Assembly: GCA_965366625.1 (NCBI GenBank)
Contig: CBDUGP010000018.1
Location: 1-64,000 of the forward strand
Direction: 5' to 3'
From: JAUIJL01 sp965366625
Lineage (GTDB): Bacteria > Acidobacteriota > Thermoanaerobaculia > Multivoradales > J023
Length of the DNA: 64,000 bases
Below the pieces are notes generated by a model. The model was not told where the DNA came from. It did not search any database and saw only the letters and a list, made by a program, of their open reading frames with translations. Position 1 is the stretch's first letter; every line of letters starts with the position of its first letter. Of the stretch, positions 1 through 10,000 are shown in pieces. A program made the translations under genes and the position numbers.

Positions 1-94
1 GAATTCAGTGGAAAGTTTCAGATTTCGATGAGAGCGGGCGACCGGTTGCGCCCGAATCTTGCGTGCCGGCGCCGGCCCGAGGAATCGGGGCATC

Positions 95-115
95 CATTAC
101 CCACGGCGGGTAATG
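95..115. promoter_or_regulatory. Inverted repeat, possible operator or hairpin
   Basis: CATTACCC (95-102) and GGGTAATG (108-115) form a perfect 8-bp inverted repeat around a 5-nt loop. No T-run follows on either strand, so an intrinsic terminator is unlikely. It lies beyond the 3' end of the FHA/sigma-54 regulator gene. Apart from this repeat and a possible frame extension of that regulator (125-256), I see no gene in bases 1-256. Confidence 0.3.
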
Positions 116-256
116 TGTTACCGCTCAATCTTGGGTCAAGCCGTTGCGAATGAGCTCGGCGTACGGTGCCCCGACTTCATCGTGGTGCAGAGCCAACACA
201 GGATCGGTGCCGGCGCGAAGGTACGCCGTCAGGGGTGAGAGCTGGATGGATGGGCC

Positions 257-1891
257 CTAGCGAAGGGATCGCTTCCCAGCGTCGACCCCCAGCTCGCGTA
301 GTCGACGCCGAATCCCTTGCGGAGAGACCTTCAATTGTTCCGACATGGCTTCCAGATTTTCATGGTGGCGCTCAAGGCTTTCGGCGAGCTCGTCTCGACC
401 CAGGTCCCTGGCTCGTCGAATTCTCGGGGAGCGATCGATCAAGGCGTAAAGCGAGGTGCGCGAAACATTGAGCTGCGCGGCAGCCGGTTTGAGTCTCCAA
501 CTGTGGGCGCGGAGAGCCTCGAGCAGATCGTCGTCACTGACGTCATCGGGAGCGCGGTAGAGCTTGTAGTCCCGGCTTGGTCTTGGGGTGGGTGCCTCTC
601 TTCTGGGCTGTGTCGTTGGACCCGCGGAGGCGTCGGGAACGAAGAGCATTTTGTCGAGCTCAGATTTTGATGCGTCAGGACCCTTGACGGCCAGCCATCG
701 GGCAATATTTCGCAGCTGACGCACATTCCCCGGCCAATCGGCACGGGCGAGTTGAGCGATCCAATCCGTCGGCGGCCACGGGCGACCATCCGCTTCGGTG
801 ACCACGGATTGGACAGCGCGCATTTCGAGCTGCAGGAAATGGAAGAAGAGACGCCCAATATCGTCACGTCTGGATCGTAGGGGCGGCACATCGATCGTAT
901 AACCCGAAAGCCTATGAAATAGCGGTGCCCTGAAGTGCTTCTCTTGCATCGCGGTCTCTAAGTCAGCGTCGGTGGCTGCCACAACTCGGACGTCTAAGCT
1001 CACGGGGGAGGTGCTTCCGACCGGCACCACTTCACCGGTTTCGAGGGCCCTTAGCAACATGACCTGAACCTCGGTCGGAGCTTCACCGATTTCATCGAGC
1101 AACAAGGTACCGCCATTGGCTTTTTGGAAGAAGCCTTGCCTCTTGCGATCAGCACCAGTAAAGGCCCCCTTGGCCGCTCCGAAGAGCTCGGCTGCAGCGA
1201 GGGTAGGCGGTAGGGCCGCTAAGCTGACGGCAACGAACGGTCCCTGTCGGCGACCACCCGCATCGTGCAAAGCACGGGCGATCAGCTCCTTACCGGTGCC
1301 GCTCTCACCCCGAAGCAAAACCGGCACATCCAAACTCGCTACCCGAGCAATCTCGCGCTGAAGACTGCTCATGGCCTCACTCTCGCCGATCAATCCGTTG
1401 GATTGGGTTGTGCCTGTCGTTCCCTGAGCGAGCGTATGAAGCAGGAGCACGACTCGGTGACCCAGCTCCAGAGTCACTCCTCTTTCGATTTCTTGCGCAG
1501 AGAAGGTCTTTTCGACGCTGAACTCGACACCGTCGGCGATCAAAGGGGTCCGCGTTGAGCCGGTTTGGAGGACAATAGAGCCGCGTGTCTTACCACCTGA
1601 GAGTTGAATCGGTTGACGACTAATGTGCGCCACGGCCATGGGCCGAGCCTGCCCGGTCGAGGGGTCTTCGAAGTGTGGCTCTATCCTTGAGATCTTGATC
1701 TCCCGCCCCACTGCCAGAGCCGGCAAGATTCGTCGATCGCCCACTCGGGAGGGATCTGGATGTCCGAGGATCGTCAAGCTCGGAACTTGCTTTCGAGCTT
1801 CTGCGGGCAGATGATTTCGCCCAGTGACCTGGGTGTCCTGGTCGAGGACCTGCTCGGCCGGATCTGGATCGTGTCTGTTAAGTGTGGGCAT
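257..1891 (-). CDS. FHA domain sigma-54-dependent activator (Fis-type HTH)
   Basis: This is a 544-residue enhancer-binding activator that should remodel sigma-54 RNA polymerase by ATP hydrolysis. An FHA-like domain (about residues 61-150) would sense phospho-threonine. The AAA+ domain (about 166-400) has Walker A GESGTGKE (195-202), the sigma-54 contact loop GAFTGA (242-247) and Walker B LLLDE (263-267). A Fis-type helix-turn-helix lies near the C-terminus. I chose the ATG at 1891 because AGGAGG precedes it, with a run of nine C residues between that site and the start; a GTG at 1984 would add 31 residues. The divergent neighbour is a Ser/Thr kinase, which suggests a kinase-to-FHA relay; that link is inferred. 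After the TAG stop the same frame stays open for 43 more codons. Confidence 0.93.
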   Translation of the reverse strand: MPTLNRHDPDPAEQVLDQDTQVTGRNHLPAEARKQVPSLTILGHPDPSRVGDRRILPALAVGREIKISRIEPHFEDPSTGQARPMAVAHISRQPIQLSGGKTRGSIVLQTGSTRTPLIADGVEFSVEKTFSAQEIERGVTLELGHRVVLLLHTLAQGTTGTTQSNGLIGESEAMSSLQREIARVASLDVPVLLRGESGTGKELIARALHDAGGRRQGPFVAVSLAALPPTLAAAELFGAAKGAFTGADRKRQGFFQKANGGTLLLDEIGEAPTEVQVMLLRALETGEVVPVGSTSPVSLDVRVVAATDADLETAMQEKHFRAPLFHRLSGYTIDVPPLRSRRDDIGRLFFHFLQLEMRAVQSVVTEADGRPWPPTDWIAQLARADWPGNVRQLRNIARWLAVKGPDASKSELDKMLFVPDASAGPTTQPRREAPTPRPSRDYKLYRAPDDVSDDDLLEALRAHSWRLKPAAAQLNVSRTSLYALIDRSPRIRRARDLGRDELAESLERHHENLEAMSEQLKVSPQGIRRRLRELGVDAGKRSLR

Positions 1892-2093
1892 GGGGGGGGG
1901 CCTCCTCTCGCTCAACGGTGGGTTGGACTGAATCTCGGATCGAAACAGGAGCCTAGACAACGAAGGCGAAAAATATGGATCCACGAAATACTGGATCCCA
2001 CCATAACGGGTTGAAAAACTGAGACGATCATACTTGAGTCAGCGCTAGATCATAAAATCGCCTCAACATTCTCACTTGCGAAGGGATGTGGTG

Positions 2094-4433
2094 ATGAATC
2101 GTGAACGGCGCCGGCGCGTCGACTTTCTTTTGGACACTCCGATTTCCTCTCACGAGGGCTCATCGACGTTGCGGCAAGCCCTCCGCGATGACCTGTCGCT
2201 CTGTCGCGATCTCGAAACTGTGGTCACCACGAACGTCTTGCCTCGGGCTCGAGCCCTTCGGCCGGGGACCGAGATTGAGCTGGCCGCCGGCGAGAAGATA
2301 GGACCTTATCGAGTAGACCGCCTGCTCGGTCGCGGTGGCATGGGTTTGGTCTACCTTGCGACCCGGACTGACGACTTTGAGCAGAAGGTAGCCCTAAAAA
2401 TTGTCGAGCCCGGTAGCCGCAGCACTGAGATTCTGGATCGGTTCTACCGCGAACGACAAATCCTGGCCGACCTCCAGCATCCCCATGTTGCGCGCCTCCT
2501 CGATGGCGGGTCCATCGGTGATGCCTCGCCCTATTTGGCGATGGAATATGTCGACGGTGTGCCGATCGATCGCTTCTGCCAGGAACAGCAGCTCTCGGTC
2601 ACCGAACGGCTGGAGCTCTTTGCCAAAGTCTGTGGTGCGGTGCATTTCGCCCACCAGAGCCTAGTTGTTCACCGTGACCTGAAGCCCGGAAACATCCTGG
2701 TGACGTCGGAAGGTGAGCCTAAGCTATTGGACTTTGGTATCGCCAAAATTCTGACGCCGGAGCCCGTCGAGCGACAAGATTGGGATCTCGAAACAGCATC
2801 GGATCAGCGCTTGATGACGCCCGCCTACGCGAGTCCTGAGCAATTCGTTGGCCAGGCGGTCACCACGGCTAGCGATATTTATGCTCTCGGTGTTTTGCTT
2901 TACCAGCTGTTGACAGAAAACCCACCCTACCGTCTGCGAGTCCATGAGCACCACGAAGCGCTACGTCTTGTGTGCCTCGAAGATCCGCCGGCGCCTAGCT
3001 CGATCGTGCTCGGCAGCGGCGATGCCCGGCAGGCTCGGCGCCTCAAGGGAGACCTCGACGCGATTGTTGCCAAGGCGATGCGAAAAGAACCGGAGCAGCG
3101 CTACGGATCCGCTGCTCAAATGGCGGACGACATCCATCGTCACCTTGGGGGACGGGCGGTGACCGCCCACACCGGCAATTGGATGTATTACGCCGGCAAA
3201 TTGGCCTGGCGTTATAAGCCGGCGTTGGCTGTTCTGGCCATGGTCCTCGTGTTCAGTGTTGCTTCCACGGTTCTTTGGCGCCGCGCCGAGTCCGCTCGCT
3301 GGGCCGCAGAAGCTGCCGCCCAAAACGCGGAATCCGAGCGAGTCCGAGCGCTGCAATCGCGAGAACGCGCCGAAAACGTCAATAAGTTTCTCCAGGATCT
3401 TTTCAAGGCGGCCGATCCGAACGCCACCCGTGGTTTGGAAGTTTCCGTTCGCGAGGTCTTGGATCGGGGTCGTTCCAAGCTGGAAGGCTCTCTTGAAGAT
3501 TCTCCGGAGATCCGAGCCGATCTCGCCGGCACCCTGGGCACGGTTTACAACAATCTCGGTCAATACGAGACAGCGGCGGAGCTCAAGAAAGAAGCCCTGC
3601 GACTGCGCCGGGAAGCAGACTCGGGAGATCGGCCTGAGCTGGCTATTGATCTAAATAACCTAGCCCGCCTTTATTTCGAGCAGGGGAGCTCGAGAGCCGC
3701 TGAGCCGCTTTTCCGAGACGCTGTTCAGATGTGGCGACGGCTGGGCGACCGAAGCTCCCTTTCCACCACCCAGCTCAACCTCGCCGCTCTCTTGATCCAC
3801 CAGGGGGATTGGGATGAAGCCCTCGCCCTGCAGCAGGAAGTGCTCGAAGAGCGTCGCCGCAACCAGGCCGGGGGCGCAAAGATCGCTTCGAGCCTGCACA
3901 GCCTAGGAGTCCTGCACTATACCCGTGGTGATTTCGTAGCCGCCAAGAAAAACCTCAGCGAGGCCTTGGGCCTTTATCTCGACACCCACGGTGAGGAACA
4001 TACCCGTGTGGCGTCTGTGCGCGGCACCCTCGGGCTGGCCCTTCACGGCGCCAAACGTCTCGACGAAGCCGAGGTCGAGCTGCGCCAAGCCCTCGCCTCG
4101 CGTGTTCGTCTCTTAGGGGAGGCGCACAGCTCGGTCGCCATATCGCGCGCTAACCTGGCGGCATTGTGCCTCGACCTCGGCAGGACGACCGAGGCCCATG
4201 AATTGCTGGAGCCCGCCCTGGATGTCCTACGTTCCAACCAACCGCAAGGCTCGTGGACCTTGGCCCACGTGGAGAGCATCTGGGGAAGCTACTTAGGGGC
4301 CGTCGATCGCCGAGACGAGGCGCTTTCTATTCTGAAAGCCAGCTTGTCGACTTTGGTTGAAACCAAGGGCGAGCACGACATCTACTCGATCCGTGCTCGC
4401 GCGCGTTTGGATAGCTTTCTATCGGAGGGATAG
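2094..4433 (+). CDS. Ser/Thr protein kinase with transmembrane segment and TPR repeats
   Basis: The product is 779 residues. An N-terminal region of about 60 residues precedes a complete Hanks-type kinase domain: glycine loop LGRGGMGLVY (78-87), catalytic lysine in VALKIV (102), HRDLKPGN (193-200), DFG (213-215) and a TPAYASPEQ activation segment. One hydrophobic segment (about 375-395) would anchor it in the inner membrane, followed by a coiled-coil stretch and then TPR-like repeats with Y-x-x-L-G and A-x-x-L-x-x-A spacing to the C-terminus. The ATG at 2094 has AAGGGA upstream; an in-frame TTG at 2076 is less likely. It is divergent from the FHA activator, and FHA domains bind phospho-Thr, so the two probably form one signalling route (inference). 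Confidence 0.95.
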   Translation: MNRERRRRVDFLLDTPISSHEGSSTLRQALRDDLSLCRDLETVVTTNVLPRARALRPGTEIELAAGEKIGPYRVDRLLGRGGMGLVYLATRTDDFEQKVALKIVEPGSRSTEILDRFYRERQILADLQHPHVARLLDGGSIGDASPYLAMEYVDGVPIDRFCQEQQLSVTERLELFAKVCGAVHFAHQSLVVHRDLKPGNILVTSEGEPKLLDFGIAKILTPEPVERQDWDLETASDQRLMTPAYASPEQFVGQAVTTASDIYALGVLLYQLLTENPPYRLRVHEHHEALRLVCLEDPPAPSSIVLGSGDARQARRLKGDLDAIVAKAMRKEPEQRYGSAAQMADDIHRHLGGRAVTAHTGNWMYYAGKLAWRYKPALAVLAMVLVFSVASTVLWRRAESARWAAEAAAQNAESERVRALQSRERAENVNKFLQDLFKAADPNATRGLEVSVREVLDRGRSKLEGSLEDSPEIRADLAGTLGTVYNNLGQYETAAELKKEALRLRREADSGDRPELAIDLNNLARLYFEQGSSRAAEPLFRDAVQMWRRLGDRSSLSTTQLNLAALLIHQGDWDEALALQQEVLEERRRNQAGGAKIASSLHSLGVLHYTRGDFVAAKKNLSEALGLYLDTHGEEHTRVASVRGTLGLALHGAKRLDEAEVELRQALASRVRLLGEAHSSVAISRANLAALCLDLGRTTEAHELLEPALDVLRSNQPQGSWTLAHVESIWGSYLGAVDRRDEALSILKASLSTLVETKGEHDIYSIRARARLDSFLSEG

Positions 4434-4443
4434 ACTGTGAGTG

Positions 4444-5238
4444 TTAGGGGTACTCCGCCCCGAAGACTCCAGTTACCTCATCGGTACCAGGTTCATCGGC
4501 AAGATTCTGGACCAAGCCGACTATCTGACCCGAAGAGTCGGTCTTGGAAGCTAGCTCAACGAAAACCAAGATGAATGTTTTGTTGGATTTGGGTTCGGTC
4601 CAAGTGGCTCGCCAAGTGTTTGGTATTGGCCAATCATTACCCCAAGGGTTGGGGCATTCCCGACAATTCTGCATATAGAGACAGATCATCTCTCCAGGCT
4701 CGATATCCCTAACGATTCGCAAACGGCTTGTGTTGCCTTTTAAAAAATCGAAGTACGTGGGTTGAGTGGAGCTGGGGGCCAAATATCTCTTGATCCTGTT
4801 GCCTGTTAAGAAGGGATTCCTGTTCAGGTCGGAGTTCTCTCCGACACGGATTAAATAGCTACAATAGCTGTCGTTCGGTGCAAGGGCGTTTGGCGGTGGG
4901 GGAGTGTAGGGATCCTGGCCTGCTGAGAAGGCGCAGAAGTAAACGCTTTGGTATGTTGAACCCGATTTAATAACCACCGTTCCCGCTAAAGAATAGTTGG
5001 TCGTTGATGAGGGATAGGTAGGCGCTAGGAGGATGCATCTCCAGGTGGATCCAGTGGTGTTCGTCAAGAGCTCTTTCGGATAATCGCTACGGTCATTGCT
5101 GGAAAGGTTGTTTGTCTCCCCGGGAATACCGGAGAAGCTCAAAGTACCTTTTTTATTTGAGCTGTCCAAAATCCACTCCAAGGTATCCCCCAGGGAATTA
5201 TTGGCATTTCCGAATGCGCTAATGTAATAAGTTGTCAT
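4444..5238 (-). CDS. Unrecognised protein ending in VTGVFGAEYP
   Basis: I do not recognise this 264-residue protein. It has no signal peptide or membrane segment, is rich in Ser, Thr, Asn and Pro, and has a Cys-containing centre (motifs NCRECPNPWGNDW and IEPGEMICLYM). The ATG at 5238 has AGGAG seven bases upstream, so I prefer it over a start at 5283. Base composition looks clearly more A+T-rich than the neighbouring genes, which suggests transfer. It converges on the kinase-TPR gene with a 10-nt gap. Its last ten residues recur, with only synonymous changes, at the end of a decayed sequence near 10780, so the C-terminus seems to be conserved in a small family. Confidence 0.75.
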   Translation of the reverse strand: MTTYYISAFGNANNSLGDTLEWILDSSNKKGTLSFSGIPGETNNLSSNDRSDYPKELLTNTTGSTWRCILLAPTYPSSTTNYSLAGTVVIKSGSTYQSVYFCAFSAGQDPYTPPPPNALAPNDSYCSYLIRVGENSDLNRNPFLTGNRIKRYLAPSSTQPTYFDFLKGNTSRLRIVRDIEPGEMICLYMQNCRECPNPWGNDWPIPNTWRATWTEPKSNKTFILVFVELASKTDSSGQIVGLVQNLADEPGTDEVTGVFGAEYP

Positions 5239-5425
5239 CGATAAAACTCCTCTTGCTCGGCTATTGAAGTTGATCCCGTGCACAGCTTCCGGCCGATTCT
5301 AGATCAGCAAAAAATGGACCAGCTCTTGATGGGACTCTCTGCCCTGTGGTGCCGGCCATCAAGGGGTGGGGGAATCCGAAGCTGGTGCAGATAAAAAGTG
5401 CATTGAAGCAGGAAGAGGGGCAGAC

Positions 5426-5463
5426 TGTCGAGTGTCGTGACGTATGTCGCCCGACACTCGACA
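5426..5463. promoter_or_regulatory. Long hairpin with 12-bp perfect stem
   Basis: TGTCGAGTGTCG (5426-5437) and CGACACTCGACA (5452-5463) are perfectly complementary around a 14-nt loop. The hairpin lies between the stop of the gene at 5492-6799 and the start of the gene at 4444-5238, both on the minus strand. It could end the upstream transcript (no clear U-run) or be an operator for the downstream gene. Either arm differs by one base from CGACACCCGACA at 12205-12216. Confidence 0.5.
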
Positions 5464-5491
5464 CGGGTACCTGGTCTGTGCCGAGGCTGTC

Positions 5492-6799
5492 TTACCTCAG
5501 TCGCCGAGTTGCGATCTCGTAATCTCCCTGACCGGGTCCTTCCAATGCCAGGAAATAGCGCCCGGGGGCGAGCGATCTGACCACTTTCAACGCATGGCCT
5601 TCAGCGCTTGTGATCCTCTCGCCAGATTCCCGGAAGAGAGTCTGGGTCAAATGGCGGTCTCCGTCGGCTCGGATTTCGAGAGTCATCGTTTCCAGAAGAT
5701 CGAAGCTATAAACCTTTAGATCGCCGTCTGAATGCGGCCCCATTTGATCCTCCAGACGGGAGCCCACTTCAAGCGATGCTGCGCATCGGAAAGAGCTGCC
5801 TTCTCGGCCCTTGCAGAGTCCTGAAATTGCGGTGGACAGAGCCGCTTTTGGATCCAACAGCGTCCGCTTCGTCGACGCTACAACTTGTCCGATGGCCGCG
5901 CTCGGATCCTGGTCGAAATTGATCCACGGCAGTCTGAGGCTCAGCTCGATCATCTCGTCTCGGGCGTCAGATGGGGATTCCAGTTGCGTCCCGAGTCGAA
6001 GGGTCGCGTAGGCGGAGCTCCAGGCCGTCTCAGAGTTGCCTGTACCGACTTCAGCTCGTAGGTCAGGCCCTTCCTGAATCCAAGCGGCGGTGAGCTGAAG
6101 GTTTCTATCCGTTCGGATCCCGCCTGGATTGGGATCCACCTCTTCAAGGTCGGTTTTGGTCGAAAATTCGGTACCACGGATGCGGAGCACTTCAATCTGG
6201 CGGGCCGTCGCCTCGAAGCGCAAACCTCCGGGATTGGGATCCACCTCCTCGAGATCGGTTTTGGAAGGTGTTGAAATCGGCTTGAGCACGGTGTGCGTCG
6301 CCCAGGCATCCCCGTCCCAGAAAGTCGTGGATCCCGGCAAAATCCGATGGATCGCTTGCTCGGTCCAAGCTGCGACGAAATGATGGACCACATGAAGGCC
6401 ACCGAGTGGGGATTGGAGATCCTGTGACGAGACTCGGAGCTCTAGCGGTCCAGCGCTGAGCACGGCGAGAGTCATACGGTTCATGGAGCGCTCCAAGATC
6501 GCCGCGTGTTGCAAGGTTTCAGGCTGAGCCAGATTCAACGAAATGGGATTCTGAGAGCCGGCTCTTTGCAGGATCTCGACACTGAGGATTCCGGGAGCAG
6601 GCAGATCGAATTCAAGGTTATGGGCGGATTCTGCGATTTCCGCTCGACGACTTGAATGGACGTCAAAAAGGGTGTTTTCGAAGTCTGTCGCTACAAGGCT
6701 GGTTGAGGCTAACCATAGGCTTAAGCAGAGAAGGAAGAGGGGACCTTTGGTCAAGTGGTTTGGGATTAGAACGGATTGCGGATGAGCTTGGTTGGACAT
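5492..6799 (-). CDS. Exported protein with duplicated KTDLEEVDPNPGG motif
   Basis: The 435-residue product starts with an ATG six bases after GGAGG and has a hydrophobic segment (about residues 17-37, LFLLCLSLWLASTSLVA) that should be a signal peptide. The C-terminal 90 residues (KVYSFDLLE...LAPGRYFLALEGPGQGDYEI) resemble the beta-sandwich of bacterial pre-peptidase C-terminal-type domains, so it is probably periplasmic or surface-exposed. In the centre the 13-residue motif KTDLEEVDPNPGG occurs twice, about 35 residues apart. The DNA copies (6120-6159 and 6225-6264) differ only at synonymous third positions. It is divergent from the TPR-CHAT gene, which carries a similar N-terminal sandwich domain. 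No enzymatic motif is visible. Confidence 0.75.
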   Translation of the reverse strand: MSNQAHPQSVLIPNHLTKGPLFLLCLSLWLASTSLVATDFENTLFDVHSSRRAEIAESAHNLEFDLPAPGILSVEILQRAGSQNPISLNLAQPETLQHAAILERSMNRMTLAVLSAGPLELRVSSQDLQSPLGGLHVVHHFVAAWTEQAIHRILPGSTTFWDGDAWATHTVLKPISTPSKTDLEEVDPNPGGLRFEATARQIEVLRIRGTEFSTKTDLEEVDPNPGGIRTDRNLQLTAAWIQEGPDLRAEVGTGNSETAWSSAYATLRLGTQLESPSDARDEMIELSLRLPWINFDQDPSAAIGQVVASTKRTLLDPKAALSTAISGLCKGREGSSFRCAASLEVGSRLEDQMGPHSDGDLKVYSFDLLETMTLEIRADGDRHLTQTLFRESGERITSAEGHALKVVRSLAPGRYFLALEGPGQGDYEIATRRLR

Positions 6800-6854
6800 A
6801 GCGCCTCCATTCCCAGGATCACCAAGATCCAGGATGTTTAGAGTGGAAAAAAGG

Positions 6855-6868
6855 AGGCTGGCCAGCCT
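6855..6868. promoter_or_regulatory. 14-bp perfect palindrome in divergent promoter region
   Basis: AGGCTGGCCAGCCT is its own reverse complement. It sits 56 bp upstream of the minus-strand gene start at 6799 and about 160 bp upstream of the CHAT gene, in a 226-bp divergent intergenic region that also holds A/T-rich stretches. A dimeric regulator site is plausible; none is demonstrated. Confidence 0.35.
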
Positions 6869-7025
6869 GTTTGTGCCGTGTTTGGCGTGCTTCGAGGGTG
6901 GGACTGCTACGAGGTGAAACTATGTCTCAGTTTTTCTTAGGATTTTTTTTCAGTGATCCCACCAGGAGCCGGCAGAAGCCTTGCTAAGGTACTTCAGCAG
7001 GCAGTGAGCTACGAGCTTTGTTGAC

Positions 7026-10000
7026 ATGCAGGGAGATCCTGTGGAAATTAGAATGCTTGAATGGATTCGCCGCGAGGTCAGCCGCGAGACAAGACGTCGA
7101 ACGGCAGACTTCTGCTGCAGGCTGTTAGGTGTTCTGCTGGTATCGACCCTAGCTACGAGCTCGGTGGAGGGTTCAGACGCCAACGGCAATGCCCAGCCGC
7201 TTCGGGTCGGCGATCGAGTCGAGCGAGAGATTCGTGGGGGCGACCTCCATAGCTATCGAATAGAGGCCGAGAGCCTGGGCCAAACTTGGAAAGTCGCCGT
7301 TGATCAGCGCGGCATCGATCTCATGATCCGGGCTTTCGACAGTGCCGGCGGTGCAGACGTGAGCGTCGATGCTCCTTTCGGACGCCAAGGCTTAGAGCGG
7401 TTGATTCTCAAGTCGGCCGAGGCGCGATTCTTTGTGGTGCAAATCGAGCCGAGCTCTCCACTGGCCGTCGCCGGCAGCTACGAAATAAGCGTGGCCCCTT
7501 TGTCGATCCAGAAAAGTGGCAAGGTATCGCCAAGGGACCAGGCGGAAATCGCCATGAGCGAGGCGGCAGCCGGCTCATGGAATGGCACATTGAACGACCG
7601 CCGTCGGGCTGTGGAGCGTTACCGAGAAGCCGCCGAGTTGTTTCGACTCGCCGGTCATCGACGCGACCAGGCCTTGGCCTCTTATGCCGTGGCGAGACTG
7701 TCGCTCGATCTGGGAGATCTGGAGTCGGCCAAAGAGACTTTGAACCGGGCGCTGCCCCTTTGGAAGGGGCTCGGAGACCTCAATTTCGAAGGCGTTGCAT
7801 TGAACGACCTCGGCCTCATCTATCTCCAGCTCGGAGATAAGGAAAAATCGAAGTTGCTTTTTGAAAGGTCGATTTCTAAGCAACAAGAAATCGGCAACGT
7901 TTTCGGTGAGGCGGTGCCTCGGAGCAATCTTTGCCTTTTTTTGCTTCACTTTGACGATCCCCGGGACTCGGCCCCCTGCTTTCGTCGAGTGCACGCGCTA
8001 TATGCCGAAGCGGGGGAAGAAGAGCAGTCAGCCCGGGCTTTATTGAATCTCGGCGGAGCCTTCGACACCCTGGGCGAGCCGAAAGAAGCGGCTTCCAATT
8101 ATCAGCTGGCTATTTCGAAGTTCCGTGCTTTGGACTATCGGCTCGGTGAAGCACAGGCTTTGCACAATTTGGGAATGACGTTGAAACGTCTCGGGCAGCT
8201 TCAGCGTGCGATGGAGCATTTTCGTTCGGCGCTTCAAGTTTTTGAAAGTGAAGGCCACCTGCGCTGGCAAGCGAGGGCGGCGAGCAATCTCGGAGATGCC
8301 CTTGCCTTGCTCGGCGACTCTCAGCGCGCGCTTTCTTACTATGAGCAATCGCTCGAGATTCGTCGTCAGGTGAACGATCTGAAAGGGGAGGGCATCACCC
8401 TCGGTCGGATCGCCGAAGCCAGGCGACAACAAGGCGAGCTGCATGAGGCGCTCAGGCTTCATCACCAAGGTAGAGCCTTGTTGCGTCAAGCCGGAGATGG
8501 TTGGCGTGAAGCCATGGCTCTGGGCCAGATGGGCCAGGTCCAGGCAGACATGGGCCGGAACGAGCAGGCAAGGAAAAGCTTTGATTTGGCCCTTCAGAGG
8601 CATAGGGAGCTGGGTGACTCCAAAAACGAGGCTCAGACGTCCCTTTTCAGGGGCAAAGCGGCCCTCAAGGTCGGTGATTTTGCAGGGGCAGCGGCCGATT
8701 TCAGGCACGCGTTGATGTTGCACGAGTCTCTGGGTTGGATTTCGGCAACGGCGGAGTGTCATTTTGGGCTGGCCCATGTGGCAGAGCGGCGTGGACGATT
8801 AGGCGAGGCCCTTCAATCACTGCAAGCGGGGCTCATGATCGCCGAATCGATGCGAGACCGTGTGGAGGTGCCGAGCCTGCAAGCCAGCTTTATGGCGGGT
8901 GTCGGCGCTGCCTACCGGCTTGAAGTGGACCTGCTGATGAGGTTGGGCCGGCCTGAGCAGGCGTTCGAGGCGAGTGAGAGGGCGAGGGCGAGGGCTTTGC
9001 TCGATCTATTGGCCGGCTCAAATGTGGATAGGCACTCAACCTTGGGAGAAGACCTCCAGGTCCGCCGGCAGGACGCCTTAGACCGCTTGAACGCTAAAGC
9101 TCAACGAAGATTGCTGCTCACCGGCAGCTCTTCCCCAGAGCGTCTCCAAGCCGCCGTCCAGGAGCTGGACGCTGCCTTGGTGGAAATGGAGCTGGTGGAA
9201 GCCGAGGTCCGCCGAGAGGCCGGTGGAGCCGTTCTTTTTGCTCCGATCCACCTAGCCACGGCCAAGAGGCTAGTGGGTGAAGAATCCCTGTTGCTCGAAT
9301 ATTCGCTGGGTGAAGAGCGAAGCTACCTCTTTGCCGTGGGCTCGAACGGATTCGACGCCTTTGAGCTGCCGGGCCGCCAACCCCTGGAAAAGCTGACACG
9401 ACGGGTCGTGGATTCGATGCGTAACGTCGTGGCAGGTTCTTGGGATGAAGGGTCAGAGGCCGGCTCGGAGCTGAGCCGGATTCTGCTCGGCCCGCTCACG
9501 GCGACATTGTTGGGCAAGCAACGAATCCTCATCGTTGCCGATGGAGCGCTTCATCATCTTCCGTTTGAAGCGCTGCAACTGCCCGGCGGTTCCAAAGACG
9601 AACGGGTCATTACCCGCCATCTGGTGACCTATGCGCCTTCGGCTTCCGTGCTCGCGGCCGAGAGGTCGCCGATCGGTAAGAGGGCATACGTGGCGTCCAG
9701 GACGGTCGCCATTTTTGCCGATCCGGTCTATGCGCCAAGCGATTCTCGGCTGTCGGATCCACATCAACAGCGGGCGGATGTGGCGGCGTTGACCTCTCTT
9801 GCAAACGGAGATGCCGACAGAGATGTGGCTCCAGGGGGACGGCTGGAGCGCTTACCGGGTACACGGCATGAGGCGCAAGCCATTGCATCCCTATTCGCCC
9901 CAGATCAAGTGGTGGTCAAGTCCGGATTTGAGGCCAATCGCCAGAGCCTCTTCTCCTCCGAGCTCCAAGGTTTCAAGATCTTGCACCTCGCCACCCATGG

